In this document: positions 48,547-59,255 of the stretch, one piece after another
Numbering within the stretch: the first letter of the stretch is position 1
Layout: the number at the start of each line of letters is the position of its first letter
From: JAMXLO01 sp963794185
GTDB taxonomy: Bacteria > Pseudomonadota > Alphaproteobacteria > Acetobacterales > Acetobacteraceae
Assembly (NCBI GenBank): GCA_963794185.1
Contig: CAWCDM010000003.1
Span: forward strand, 62,001 to 126,000
DNA length: 64,000 nucleotides
Reading direction: 5' to 3'
The notes under the pieces: model-generated
The model's database searches: none
The model's input: the letters and a program-made list of their open reading frames with translations, nothing else
Told to the model about the DNA's origin: nothing
Made by a program: the position numbers and the translations under genes

Positions 48547-51500
48547 GTGGCGACCGAAGCAGGCAGGCCTGTACGTCTGGCGTCGGGCGACCTCAGTGCC
48601 GTCATGGCCCGGGCACGGGCCGGGCGCTGGCCGCGTCTGGTAATACTCGGCAGTCATTTCCCGCTCGGCGGCCGACCTGACCGCTGGCCAGAATGGCTGC
48701 GGGCAGAAGAGCGGATCTTTCAGTTGAACAGCTCCGCCAGAGAGCAGGTGGGCAAGCTGCCATCGCTGCCGGACCTTGCTTCCTTGGTGTTGTGGGGCAT
48801 CGACATCGGCGATGACGGCGCGCGGGCGATCGCCGCTTCGCTCACCGGCCTCACCTCGCTCGATCTGAGCGACAACAGCATCGGCGATGACGGCGCGCGG
48901 GCGATCGCCGCTTCGCTCACCGGCCTCACCTCGCTCGATCTGAGCGACAACAGCATCGGCGATGACGGCGCGCGGGCGATCGCCGCTTCGCTCACCGGCC
49001 TCACCTCGCTCGATCTGAGCGACAACAGCATCGGCGCTGACGGCGCGCGGGCGATCGCCGCTTCGCTCACCGGCCTCACCTCGCTCGATCTGAGCGACAA
49101 CAGCATCGGCGATGACGGCGCGCGGGCGATCGCCGCTTCGCCTCACCGGCCTCACCTCGCTCGATCTGAGCGACAACAGCATCGGCGATGACGGCGCGCG
49201 GGCGATCGCCGCTTCGCCTCACCGGCCTCACCTCGCTCTATCTGAGCAACAACAGCATCGGCGCTGACGGCGCGCGGGCGATCGCCGCTTCGCTCACCGG
49301 CCTCACCTCGCTCGATCTGAGCGAACAACAGCATCGGCGCTGACGGCGCGCGGGCGATCGTCGCTTCGCTCACCGGCCTCACCTCGCTCGATCTGGGCGG
49401 CAACAGCATCGGCGATGACGGCGCGCGGGCGATCGCCGCTTCGCTCACCGGCCTCACCTCGCTCGATCTGTGGCAACAACAGCATCGGCGCTGACGGCGC
49501 GCGGGCGATCGCCGCTTCGCTCACCGGCCTCACCTCGCTCGATCTGGGCTACAACGGCATCGGCGCTGACGGCGCGCGGGCGATCGCCGCTTCGCTCACC
49601 GGCCTCACCTCGCTCGATCTGGGCAACAACAGCATCGGCGATGACGGCGCGCGGGCGATCGCCGCTTCGCTCACCGGCCTCACCTCGCTCGATCTGAGAA
49701 GCAACAGCATCGGCGCTGACGGCGCGCGGGCGATTCTCGATGCCTATGCGTCCCGCTACAGAGGTCCTCTGCGTATCCTTGATCTCCGCAACAACGGCGA
49801 GATTGCGCGATCTGCTGCCCAAGGAGGTGCTGGAGAGCGTCGATGCACAGGCCATTCTCGCCGCCTACCGACGCTTTTCCGCCGCCACAGAACCGCACAA
49901 GATCTTCGACCACTGAATGAACTGAAGCTGCTCGTCGTTGGCAACGAGGCGGTCGGCAAGACATCACTGCTTCGCTATCTGGTCGAAGGCAAGGCACGAA
50001 ATCCCGCCGAAGCCAGGACACCCGGCATCGTTCAGTACGAAAGGATCCAGGTCCAGGCATGGTCACCCGAGGATTGCCAGGTCCAGCTCAATGTCTGGGA
50101 TTTTGGCGGTCAGGAGATGATGCGGGGTACCCACCGTTTCTTTCTGACCGAACGCAGCCTTTACCTGCTCGTGCTCGAAGATCGGCGCCAGGACGATCGC
50201 TCGATCTACGAATGGCTGAAGACCATCCGCAATCGCGGTGGCGACAGTCCGGTGATCGTGGTCATCAACAAGTCCGACAACGGCAAGCAGGACTATCGAC
50301 CAGACGAGCGGGGATTGCGGGAAACCTATCCGAATATGGTCGCTGTCCTGCGCACGTCCTGCGAACCGGACGCGTGGGCCGCCCGCAGTATCGATGCCCT
50401 ACGGCACGAGATCGTCCGCGTTGTGATGAACGACCCACGCCTCAAGCATGTGCTGGACGGGATTCCAGCCAACTGGCTGCAGATCAAGACTGAGGTCAGT
50501 GCCCTCACCAGCGAGCGGGCCATCCTGACGCAGGCGGACTTTGTCGAGCCTGTGCCGTCATCCCGCCGGGGAGTGAGGAGCCGATTGTCAGCCAGGATGA
50601 GCAGCGCGCATTGCTGCAGTTGCTGCACCAGCTCGGCACCATCGTTGCCCATGGGCTGACACGAGACGCGTCGGCCGCGCGTCGAGAAGTGAGTTTGCTC
50701 GATCCCGAACTGGCTGACAGGCGCCGTCTATCTTGTTCTTGATAGAGCAAGGAGGGTCGACCAGGAAGGCGAATTCCTGCGCCACCAATTGGCGGAATGG
50801 CTCGACCCAGGCCGGTATCCGCCAGAGCGGCACGAATTCATCCTGGACATGATGCAGGATCCGGACATCGCGCTTTGTTTCCGGCTGCCTATGCGGCAGG
50901 AGGAGCGCTACCTTGTTCCGGAAGCGCTGCCGTCAAACCGCCCCTACCTTGGCAATCGCTCCAGCGACGTGCTGCGGTTTCGTTTCAGCTATAACTACCT
51001 GCCGCCGGGCCTGATCCCACGGCTCATTGTTGAATTGCACCGCAATGTGCTGCCCGGGATGCCGCGCTGGCGGACCGGCGCTGTCCTGGTTGCGCGGGAC
51101 TGCGAGGTGTTGGTGCTGGCTGACCCGGATCAGCGCCGCATAGACCTGCAGGTCAGCGGCCCTGTTGCGCTGCGCCGAGCGGCGCTCAACGTCGTGCTGA
51201 ACGATCTCGAGACAGTGCACGCACTCAACCCCGAGGCCGAGCCCTTGGCGCTGGTGCCGTTGCCCGAGCAACCGGACCAGCAGGTCCGCTACGAGCATCT
51301 TCTGGAGCTGGAACGGCGTTATGGTTCCGATCACGCATTCCTGCCCGAGGGCGCTGGGCGGGAGTTCACGGTCCGGGAACTGCTGGAGGGCGTGCGTCGC
51401 GATCCTGGCGCTTCGCTGCGGCGCGAATTGCATGTCCGGTCGGAGGCCGAACCCTCGACGGTGCCATTTGGCATCATGCTGTGCTTCATCATCATCGCAG

Positions 51501-51832
51501 CTCTCGCCGCGCTGATCCTGTTGCGGGACCATTGGCCGGTCGCTGTGCTCGTGATCGTCATACTGCTGCTCGTCCCCGTGATCTGGGCGTTCTTCCGCAG
51601 CGGCGGCCAGCTTTCCGGCGGACAGTTGCTGTCTGTCTACCGGATGGGCATCGACAGCGTGAGCTCGATCCGCGGGCTGGTTACGGCGGTGCCGCAGTCC
51701 GCGCCGCAGCAGGCCGATGCGACCAGCGCGCCAGATATGGCACAAGCCACACCGGTCGCGCGCGCACGCCGGCCACGATCAGGCGCCGGCGCCAAGGGAA
51801 CGGCGACAAAACGGGCCACGACTCGAAGCTGA
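48547..51832 (+). pseudogene. ROCO-type protein: LRR, Roc GTPase, COR and transmembrane pair; frame broken about eight times
   Basis: One gene of about 1,094 codons once single-base shifts are corrected. GTG start with GGAGG six bases before. A non-repeat N-terminus (about 1-86) precedes 13 leucine-rich repeats (about 87-398). A linker with ESVDAQAILAAYRRF leads to a Roc GTPase: G1 GNEAVGKTS (about 466), G3 DFGGQE (about 519), G4 NKSD (about 574). The COR region includes LLQLLHQLGTIVAHGL, AVYLVLDRARRVDQEGEFL and YPPERHEFILDMM. Two helices at about 974-1015 are followed by a basic tail. Extra bases sit near 49142, 49214, 49321 and 49469, with further shifts near 49808, 49908, 50536 and 50700. 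It may be intact in the organism; role unknown. Confidence 0.82.
48805..49740 (+). repeat. 13 near-identical 75-bp leucine-rich repeat units
   Basis: Each unit encodes about 25 residues of the form LTSLDLSDNSIG followed by D/A-DGARAIAAS. The motif GGCGCGCGGGCGAT recurs 13 times at a 75-76 bp period. Units differ mainly at GAT/GCT and in the LSD/LGY/LGN segment. The DNA-level identity points to recent unit duplication. Confidence 0.92.
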
Positions 51833-52014
51833 CGCCTCGCCGTCTGGCGCGCCGCAGTCCGGCATGCTGAATTGCACGAGACACGATGGCGCAGGCAGCC
51901 TCGATGAATGACGCAGCTCGGATGCGGACCGCCCGCGGAGAACCCGTCGACTTGCCCGCTGCCCCCACGGTAAGCGGTGACAGCCTCGGCGTGTAGACCG
52001 TGTCGATCCTGACG
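51833..52014. other. non-coding junction between ROCO gene and mmsA 3' copy
   Basis: About 180 bp with no supported gene, recombinase or tRNA. It ends at the sharp boundary where similarity to the mmsA 3' end begins, and so may contain the right junction of the inserted element. Confidence 0.4.
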
Positions 52015-52194
52015 ATCCCGGTGCCCATGGCATTCCACAGCTTCGGCGGCTGGAAGCACTCGCTGTTCGGCGACCACCATATCTACGGCCCGGAAGGCGT
52101 GCGGTTCTACACGCGCTACAAGGCGGTGACGCAACGCTGGCCGGGCGGCGCGCGGCGCGGCGCGGAATACGTGATGCCGACGCTGGGACGATGA
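52015..52194 (+). repeat. mmsA 3' end, copy 2 of the 180-bp direct repeat
   Basis: An orphan copy of the last 59-60 codons of mmsA, with its own TGA at 52192-52194. No mmsA sequence precedes it. A family A palindrome follows within 7 bp, as often happens after native genes in this window, which suggests this is the original chromosomal end of mmsA and copy 1 came with the element (inference). Confidence 0.88.
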
Positions 52195-52200
52195 AAAAGC

Positions 52201-52298
52201 AAGGTTCACAGGGAACAGAGACACTGGGAAGATACCAATGCGCTTCGCGCGAAGCGCCAGCATTGTCCCTCTGCTTCTGCGTCTCTGCGGTGAACCTT
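52201..52298. repeat. long imperfect palindrome, repeat family A
   Basis: AAGGTTCACAG at the left end mirrors the TGAACCTT ending at 52298; AACAGAGACACTGGGAAG is partly matched by CTTCTGCGTCTCTGCGG. The centre is the perfect palindrome GCGCTTCGCGCGAAGCGC at 52240-52257, identical to that at 24288-24305. Confidence 0.8.
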
Positions 52299-52326
52299 CT
52301 TCCTTTTCGCTTTTTTGACAGCAACC

Positions 52327-53028
52327 CTACACCGCCCCCTGATCGCTCGGCTCGTCCGGCACCGCCATAGCCTTGAGGCGCGGGATGTCGTGCAGAATGA
52401 CGCGCAACCCGTGGGTCTCCACGCCATATTCGCGCAGCGCAGCGAACGCGCGTGACAGGTTCTCCTGCCGGCAGCCGATCTGGGCCGCCAGCAATCGCTT
52501 ATCGAACGGCAAACGGAACTCCGCTGTCCTGGCCTCCCGGTCCTCCACCCGCGCGAGCAGGTAGCAGCCGAGCCGCTGCGTGGCGCTGCGCAGCTTCAGA
52601 TCGCGCACCTGCTGCACCATGGTGCGGACCTCGTGCGACACCGAGCGCAGCAACGCGTTTGCAAGCAAAGCCTCGCGTTCGACAAGGCGCCGCAACGACG
52701 TGGCGTCGATCGCCAGCAGGTGGGACGGCATGACCGCGCGCGCCGTCATCAGATAGGGCAGTTCGGACAGGACCGAGGCCAGGACGAAATGCCCGACCGG
52801 GTGAACCACCGTGACCAGCGTCGTGGCGCCATTGGCCATTGCGCTGCTCAAAGCAACCTGGCCCTCCAGAAGGATATGCAAAAATCCTGGCGTGGCTCCC
52901 TGGTGGGTAAGCACCTCGCCTTGCTCGGCGGTGACGAGTTTGCTGATGCCTTCGATCCGCTTGCGCAGCGGAGCATCCAACCGCTCGAACAGCGGTATGG
53001 TTCCGACCAGATCGACCCCAGATTCCAT
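52327..53028 (-). CDS. Crp/Fnr-family transcriptional regulator
   Basis: A 233-residue regulator. An N-terminal cyclic-nucleotide-binding-like beta-roll (HQGATPGFLHILLEGQVAL) leads through a long dimer helix to a winged helix-turn-helix, LLAAQIGCRQENLSRAFAAL. The FNR-type N-terminal cysteines are absent, so it is not an iron-sulfur oxygen sensor of that kind. The start at 53028 (MESGVDLVG) is chosen from the domain border; an open frame continues to 53160. It stands alone, so its targets are not evident. Confidence 0.85.
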   Translation of the reverse strand: MESGVDLVGTIPLFERLDAPLRKRIEGISKLVTAEQGEVLTHQGATPGFLHILLEGQVALSSAMANGATTLVTVVHPVGHFVLASVLSELPYLMTARAVMPSHLLAIDATSLRRLVEREALLANALLRSVSHEVRTMVQQVRDLKLRSATQRLGCYLLARVEDREARTAEFRLPFDKRLLAAQIGCRQENLSRAFAALREYGVETHGLRVILHDIPRLKAMAVPDEPSDQGAV

Positions 53029-53212
53029 CGCCCCCAATTCCGTCCGCACGGCATTCTTTGCGATTGCCGCGCCAATGGTGGTCAATCCAGCGACCTCGCA
53101 CGGAGTGATTATCCCCCGAGTCTGGCATGAATGGGCAATGCCCCAACCCGCCTGTGCCAACGCCGCCCGTACCGTTGGCCGCGCGATCTATTTCGTGGTG
53201 GCATGTGTCAGA

Positions 53213-54010
53213 TTATTTCCCCGGCAGCGTTCGATCGAGCAGCGTGGCCAGTTCGGCCTCGTGCTCGTAATCCGCCATGAGCCGTTGCAAGTGCGCATCG
53301 CGCACCGCTGCAGGATGGAAGTAAATCTCGCTCAACCCGTCTGGCAGTTCCGCCATCAGGCGACGCACACGATCCACTGTCATATGCCCGCTCCACGCCA
53401 GCCCGAAGCAGTGATCGTTCGTCGTGATCCCGGCCGCGCGCGCCTGACGCCGAAGCAGCGATGTCCAGCGATACAGGACATGGCTGCCCAGTCCGACCCG
53501 TGTCCCGCAGCGCGCAAGCACCGCCGGGGGCTCGGCCGGAACACGCACGGCCCGCAGCCCGAACTCGCGGCCGATATCGATCATCAGCCGGCCGACCGTC
53601 GGATGCAGGTGCATATGCTTGTGCGCATTCGCATGGTCGAGCGTCAGCCCGGTGGCGGCGAACGCTGCGAATTGTGCGCGGATTTCCGCGGCGAGCTGAC
53701 GCCGAATGCGCGGGTGGAAGAAGTAATTCACGCCGAGGCGGAACTGTTGGGCAGGAAAGTGCCCCTGTGCGTCGACCAGATGGGGAATTTCCGCTGGCGG
53801 CAGCACGGCCGGGCCTTCGATCGCCACCAGATGCAGGCCGACACGTAGGGACGGCATCGTCTGTGCGCGCCGCACGGCATCCGCGGCGGCCGGGCCGGCG
53901 ACCATGAGGCTCGCGGCATTCAGAATGCCGTCGCGGTGCGCGTGTTCAACCGCTTCATTGACGGATTCCGACAGACCGAAATCATCGGCGGTGAAGACGA
54001 CGCGCCGCAT
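53213..54010 (-). CDS. HpnK/YdjC-like carbohydrate deacetylase family protein
   Basis: A 265-residue ChbG/YdjC-fold enzyme. The metal and catalytic residues appear in FTADDFGLSESVNEAV (DD pair), VGLHLVAIEG and HANAHKHMHLHPTV (His ligands), with IYFHPA near the C-terminus. The pattern and size resemble HpnK, named for hopanoid gene clusters, but no other hpn genes are here. The chemistry is presumably N- or O-deacetylation of a glycan or lipid-linked sugar. The start at 54010 (MRRVVFTADD) is the first conserved codon; 16 upstream in-frame codons look unconserved. Confidence 0.82.
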   Translation of the reverse strand: MRRVVFTADDFGLSESVNEAVEHAHRDGILNAASLMVAGPAAADAVRRAQTMPSLRVGLHLVAIEGPAVLPPAEIPHLVDAQGHFPAQQFRLGVNYFFHPRIRRQLAAEIRAQFAAFAATGLTLDHANAHKHMHLHPTVGRLMIDIGREFGLRAVRVPAEPPAVLARCGTRVGLGSHVLYRWTSLLRRQARAAGITTNDHCFGLAWSGHMTVDRVRRLMAELPDGLSEIYFHPAAVRDAHLQRLMADYEHEAELATLLDRTLPGK

Positions 54011-54526
54011 CCCGCCCCCTGACCCGCTCCCACATGGGAGGAACCTCAAACGATCCAACCTTTACTGGGCCCTGGAATCCGTCGCGCCAGGGCTCAGCAA
54101 TTCTCATTGCGGCGGGCGCTGCGCCACAGCTCCCATTCATCGGCGAAAGCTGGCCATACACGATTCCCTTGATTCAGGAGCACGCGCCCGCCGTGCGTCG
54201 TGCGGTGCTCCAGTCCGCAGAAATGACTGGCGAGCCGTGGCACGTCGAGCACTCGAGCAGCCCTCTGTTCAGCAGCAGCAGCGCGTCCCAGCGGATGTCG
54301 GACTTCGGCCGGTCCGACGGCTGATATTCGATACTCGCCGCGCGGAACGTCTCCCGAGGCAATTTGCCTGCGGAGCGGTCCCCGACCACGGAGCCGATCT
54401 GGCAGCAGGGACTTCATCAGTGCCGCGAACCCCCAGCATGACGCTCGCCGGCGTGAACTTCGGATCGCATCACTCGGCCCCGGCTGTGGCTGTTCCCCGG
54501 TCGAGACCCGAGCCGTCATCGCACGT
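54011..54526. other. gene-free gap
   Basis: About 515 bp between the HpnK-like gene and the livM-like gene. Short open frames on both strands show no recognisable motif or coding character, and no palindromic repeat of the window's families is present. It may hold decayed coding sequence. Confidence 0.4.
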
Positions 54527-55489
54527 TTATGCGGCCCGCACTGGGGCAAACCGCGCCTGCAACGACCCCACCAGACCCTGCGGCAGGAAGATGATGAACA
54601 CCACAAGCAGCGTTCCGTAGATGATATTGTCCCATCCCACCGCACCGGTACCAAACCCGATCCGCAGCCCCTCCGCCAGCAGGATTGTAATGAATGCCCC
54701 CACCGTCGGACCGAGCAGCACGTAGATCCCGCCCACCACGGCGGCGAAGACCATCTGCAGCGATACGGAAATTCCGCTGACCGTGTCAGGCGAGATGAAC
54801 ATCTGATACTGGCAATAGAGCGCGCCTGCGAACGCGGTCATCGCCGCGCTCAACAGGGTGATCTTCAGCTTCTCCCACGTCACATGCACGCCTACCGCCG
54901 CTGCCGCGTCCTCGTCCTCGGCGATCGCCTCCAGCGCGTAGCGCAGCATGCTGCCCTCGACGCGCCAGCGGATGAACAGTGCCACCGCCCACACGCCCAG
55001 CGCGATCAGGTACCAGGTGACCTTGTCGGTGAACTGCAGCGCATAGATCGAGCTGCCGCCGTTCCAACGCTGCGGCGTGTAGCCGAGCGAACCACCGGTG
55101 ATGTCGCGCGTTGCGGTGATCACCTGCAGGACGATCGCACTCAGCGCCAACGTCACCAGGGCGAAGTAGTGGCCGATGATGCGGAAGCGGAAGCAGGGAT
55201 ACGCGATCAGCAGTGCGACGGCGGAGACGACAAGCATCGCGACCGGGATGCCGAGCCACGGGGTAAGATGAAAATGGTTCCACAGCAATGCGGTGACATA
55301 GGCGCCGATTCCCATGAACCCGCCATGGCCGAGTGACACCAGGCCGAAGCGCCCCATGACCGACCACGACGTGTACATGGACGACCAGATCAGCACGATC
55401 ACCAGGATGTGCAGCGGATAGGGCGCGTGGTACACGAACGGCAGCGCCACCAGCCCCGCGCCCGCAACCAGGGAAAAATTCCAGTTCAT
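54527..55489 (-). CDS. branched-chain amino acid-type ABC transporter permease (LivM-like)
   Basis: A 320-residue inner-membrane permease with about nine to ten helices. GRFGLVSLGHGGFMGIGAYV is the LivM signature, and the cytoplasmic EAA-like loop ALEAIAEDEDAAAAVGVHV contacts the ATPases. It ends IIFLPQGLVGSLQARFAP, as is typical. The start overlaps the LivH-like stop by 4 bp. With LivH, LivG, LivF and the binding protein it makes a complete HAAT importer for amino acids, amides or related acids. Confidence 0.93.
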   Translation of the reverse strand: MNWNFSLVAGAGLVALPFVYHAPYPLHILVIVLIWSSMYTSWSVMGRFGLVSLGHGGFMGIGAYVTALLWNHFHLTPWLGIPVAMLVVSAVALLIAYPCFRFRIIGHYFALVTLALSAIVLQVITATRDITGGSLGYTPQRWNGGSSIYALQFTDKVTWYLIALGVWAVALFIRWRVEGSMLRYALEAIAEDEDAAAAVGVHVTWEKLKITLLSAAMTAFAGALYCQYQMFISPDTVSGISVSLQMVFAAVVGGIYVLLGPTVGAFITILLAEGLRIGFGTGAVGWDNIIYGTLLVVFIIFLPQGLVGSLQARFAPVRAA

Positions 55490-56358
55490 GCGCGGCGCGC
55501 CAGCAGGCCTTGCGGCTTGGCGAACATCATCGCGATGAAGAACGCGAAGGCGAACACGTAGCCCCATTCCAGGTCGAGATAGAGCCCGCTCACCGAGATG
55601 ATCTCGGCGAACACAAATGATGCGACGAACCCGCCGATCATGTTGCCCAGTCCGCCGAGCACACAGATCATGAATGTGGTCGGCCCGAAAGTGAGCCCGA
55701 GGAACGGATGCACGTCGTATTGCAGCACCAGCAGGGTGGACGCGAGCCCTGCCAGAGCGCCGCCGATCGCCGAAGTGATGACATAGATGCGCCGTGCGTC
55801 CACGCCCATCAGCGGCATGATCTGGCGATCCTGCGCGATGGCGCGGATGGCTGTGCCGGTATAGGTGCGCGCGAGAAACAGATACAACGCGATCATGCCG
55901 GCGAGCGCCGCGCCGAACGCCAGCAGCCTCGCATAGCTGATGAACATGTCGGAGATCTGCAGCACCGGCAGCCGGATACCGAGGTTGCGGAAGTCGATGC
56001 CGAACATGACGGTCGCGGCGCTTTGCAGCAGGAACAGCACGCCGCCGGTTGCCAATAGCTGATTGATCGGTGCGGCTCCAAGCAGCGGCGCGATAACCAG
56101 CAGGTGCAGCAGGACGCCAAGCCCGCCGACGCCAACGATGCAGATCAGCGCCGCGAGCAGGTACGGCACATGGTAGACGGCGAACAGGTAATACATGCCG
56201 TACATGCCCAGCATGATCAGTTCGGCGTAGCAGATCCACACCACGTCGATGACGCCGAAGATCAGGTTCAGCCCGAGCGCCAGCAGCGCCAGCACGCCGC
56301 CGAGCAGCACGCCGTTGATCAGCGCCTCCAGCAGATAGATGTCGAAGATATCAAACAT
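55486..56358 (-). CDS. branched-chain amino acid-type ABC transporter permease (LivH-like)
   Basis: A 290-residue permease starting MFDIFDIYLLEALINGVLLGG, with LLALGLNLIFGVIDVVWICYAEL typical of LivH and the cytoplasmic loop RAIAQDRQIMPLMGVDARRIY. About eight helices. Its stop overlaps the LivM-like start. Upstream lies the unrelated DUF3300 gene, which separates it from the ATPase genes. Confidence 0.93.
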   Translation of the reverse strand: MFDIFDIYLLEALINGVLLGGVLALLALGLNLIFGVIDVVWICYAELIMLGMYGMYYLFAVYHVPYLLAALICIVGVGGLGVLLHLLVIAPLLGAAPINQLLATGGVLFLLQSAATVMFGIDFRNLGIRLPVLQISDMFISYARLLAFGAALAGMIALYLFLARTYTGTAIRAIAQDRQIMPLMGVDARRIYVITSAIGGALAGLASTLLVLQYDVHPFLGLTFGPTTFMICVLGGLGNMIGGFVASFVFAEIISVSGLYLDLEWGYVFAFAFFIAMMFAKPQGLLARRA

Positions 56359-56388
56359 CCGGCACTCGCTTCCCCCCGGCTGAATATC

Positions 56389-57538
56389 TCATTGGCGCGG
56401 CGGCGGGCCACCGTGCTGGGGACCGGCTGGCCGCTGAACCGGGGGCGGCGGGCGCGAGATCGGCTGCATCGGCCGGTTCCATGTCGTCGCCGGCGGATGC
56501 ACCACCGGCTGCATCGGCCGGTTCCACTGGAAGCCCGGATGGAAGACCGGCTGCATCCGCGGGTTCACTTGATTGCCCGGCACCTGGACGTTCGGCCTGA
56601 CGAAGGGGCTCGGCGGCAGGGGCGTCCGACCCACCACCAGTCCAACCGGCCCCGCGGGCGGCACAACCGGACGGCCGGCCATGCCGGCGGGCGCCGGGCG
56701 CCAGACCTCGCGACTGCATCGTGGTCCGGTTCACGTTCATATGGTTGAAGCGGTCGACGTCGATGTGGACCTCGCGGTGACGCCATCGCGGCTTGGCAAA
56801 TCCAAACAGCGAGCCGACCACCACCACACCGGTTGCGAAGCCCAATCCGCCGTAGTACGCGTCCGGCGCATAGCCGAACGGCGGTGGAATATATACGGGC
56901 TGATAGACCGGATACGGCCAGACGCCATAGACGACCGTCGGATTGTAGATCGGCACGTAGACCACCTGCGGATTCGCCGGTTCGATGCCGATCGTGTCGT
57001 TCTCCTCGACCACGCGCTGTTGCTCGGTCGTCTTCAGGGTGCCGTTCGCCTGCGCCTGATGCCGCAGCCGCTGGACGGAGCTCATCACGTCGGCCTGCTG
57101 GGTGGCGAACGCGTAGCCAAGCTGCTGCATCCACTCGAGATCGATGTTCAGCATCGCCACGACCTGCGGGAACGGCGCGAGCGATTTCACGCTCGGATCC
57201 CAGGGGAGTTTCTCCAGTGCCTGCGCCAATGCATCGCCCTGAAGGTGGTCGTGGCCGATCTCGTTGAGCCAGCGTGATTCCTCAACCACCTGCAAAGGAA
57301 AGGTCGATGCCATCAAGACCTGAACCAGCAGGTCGTCCGGATACAGCGCGACCGGCGCGAGCAACGCATCGAGCTGCTCGGCACTAAATTGGGTAGCCTC
57401 GGCCTGTTCCGTCTGTCCAGCCTGCCCAGCCTGCCCGGTCTGCTCGGCAGGGTCGGCCGTCTGGGCAAACGACTGTGGTGGTGCGGCAAGTGACAGGGCC
57501 GTGATCACCGCTGCGCCACGAAACAAATACCCACGCAT
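56389..57538 (-). CDS. DUF3300-domain exported protein, one frame break
   Basis: A secreted or envelope protein, about 382 residues once corrected. The signal peptide is in MRGYLFRGAAVITALSLAAP. DUF3300 covers roughly residues 50-240, with LLAPVALYPDDLLVQVLMAST, WDPSVKSLAPFPQVVAML and the Pro/Tyr-rich YVPIYNPTVVYG. After a break near 56700 the frame continues GPVGLVVGRTPLPP into a Pro-rich tail with repeated WNRPMQP and ends GGPPPRQ. The function of DUF3300 is unknown. It is oddly placed inside the liv operon, between livF and livH. Confidence 0.82.
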
Positions 57539-57615
57539 GTCCGCGAACCTCGTTCCACCGTCCTGCTGGCACCTATATAAGTCGTGGCGGTGCGCGGGTA
57601 AGGCCGAGAAGGATT

Positions 57616-58336
<721 letters not shown>

Positions 58337-58337
58337 G

Positions 58338-58421
58338 CGTCATTCCCGCGCAAGCGGGGACCCAGACGAACCGATGAACTGCGCCGCTGGCCCTGGGTTC
58401 CCGCTTGCGCGGGAATGACGG
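58338..58421. repeat. inverted repeat, family B, inside the liv operon
   Basis: CGTCATTCCCGCGCAAGCGG plus GGACCCAG is mirrored by CTGGGTTCCCGCTTGCGCGGGAATGACG. It fills nearly all the space between livG and livF and touches the livF start, so its hairpin could modulate the ratio of the two ATPases. Confidence 0.85.
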
Positions 58422-58430
58422 AATGGGACG

Positions 58431-59183
58431 TCATACGCGCTCCGCCGCGGAGGCCTGCACATCGGCGGCATCCGTCCCGAGATACACCTCGATCACCCGC
58501 GGATCGGCAGCCACCTCGTGCGGCAGCCCTTCGGCGATCTTCTCGCCGTGGTCGAGCACCATCACGCGATCCACGACGCGCATCAGCACGCCCATGATGT
58601 GCTCGACCCAGATGATGGTGATGCCGCGCTCGTCGCGGATCCGCCGCAGCATGTCGGCCGCCTGGTCCATCTCAGTCTCGTCGAGCCCGCCGAGGCTCTC
58701 ATCGGCGAGCAGCAGCTTCGGTCCGGTCGCCAGCGCCTTGGCAAGCTCCAGCTTCTTCAGCCCCGCCGCGCCAAGGCCGCTGACCGGCGCTGTGCGATCG
58801 CCGGGCAGGCCGACGAGGTGCAGCGCGCGTTCGGCTGCTTCGAAGGCGCCGGCCTTGGTGGTCCCGTCGCTCCCGTAGAAGCCGGCGAGCACCACATTCT
58901 CAAAGATCGACAAGCGGCGGAACGGGCGCGGGATCTGGAACGTCCGGCCGATGCCCTGGTGGATGATCCGGTGCGGCTGCATCCCGGCGATCTCGCGGCC
59001 CTGAAAGCGGATCGAGCCCGCCGTCGGTGGGAACGTTCCGGAGAGCATGTTGAAGATCGTGCTCTTGCCGGAGCCGTTCGGGCCGATCAGGCCAAGTATT
59101 TCCCCCGCATCGACCTTGAACGACACGTTGCCGACCGCGGTGAAGCCGCCGAAGCGCTTGATCAGCCCGGCGACTTCCAGCAC
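58431..59183 (-). CDS. branched-chain amino acid-type ABC transporter ATP-binding protein (LivG-like)
   Basis: A 250-residue ATPase. Walker A is GPNGSGKST, and GIGRTFQIPRPFRRLSIFENV is a LivG hallmark. The signature region is unusual: GLGAAGLKKLELAKAL in place of LSYGxQR. Walker B reads LLLADESLGGLDE, with Ser where Pro is usual. These deviations are shared by some subgroups and need not mean loss of activity. The start follows the binding-protein gene by 72 bp. Confidence 0.9.
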   Translation of the reverse strand: MLEVAGLIKRFGGFTAVGNVSFKVDAGEILGLIGPNGSGKSTIFNMLSGTFPPTAGSIRFQGREIAGMQPHRIIHQGIGRTFQIPRPFRRLSIFENVVLAGFYGSDGTTKAGAFEAAERALHLVGLPGDRTAPVSGLGAAGLKKLELAKALATGPKLLLADESLGGLDETEMDQAADMLRRIRDERGITIIWVEHIMGVLMRVVDRVMVLDHGEKIAEGLPHEVAADPRVIEVYLGTDAADVQASAAERV

Positions 59184-59255
59184 GGCTTTACCTTACCTTC
59201 TTGACGTCAACACGAGGATGGTCTGCCTGCTGCGCGGACCATGACGGCTGCGCCG

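Noticed and set aside
48436..49533. Minus-strand open frames with GDRPRAV repeats
   Set aside because: These are the reverse complement of the LRR array and have no independent coding signal.
48805..49740. Regular repeats that could suggest a CRISPR array
   Set aside because: Units are contiguous, have no unique spacers, and encode leucine-rich repeats in frame.
48384..52014. Integrase or transposase gene expected for an inserted element
   Set aside because: All frames were read and no tyrosine or serine recombinase or DDE transposase motif was found; only the ROCO gene is supported.
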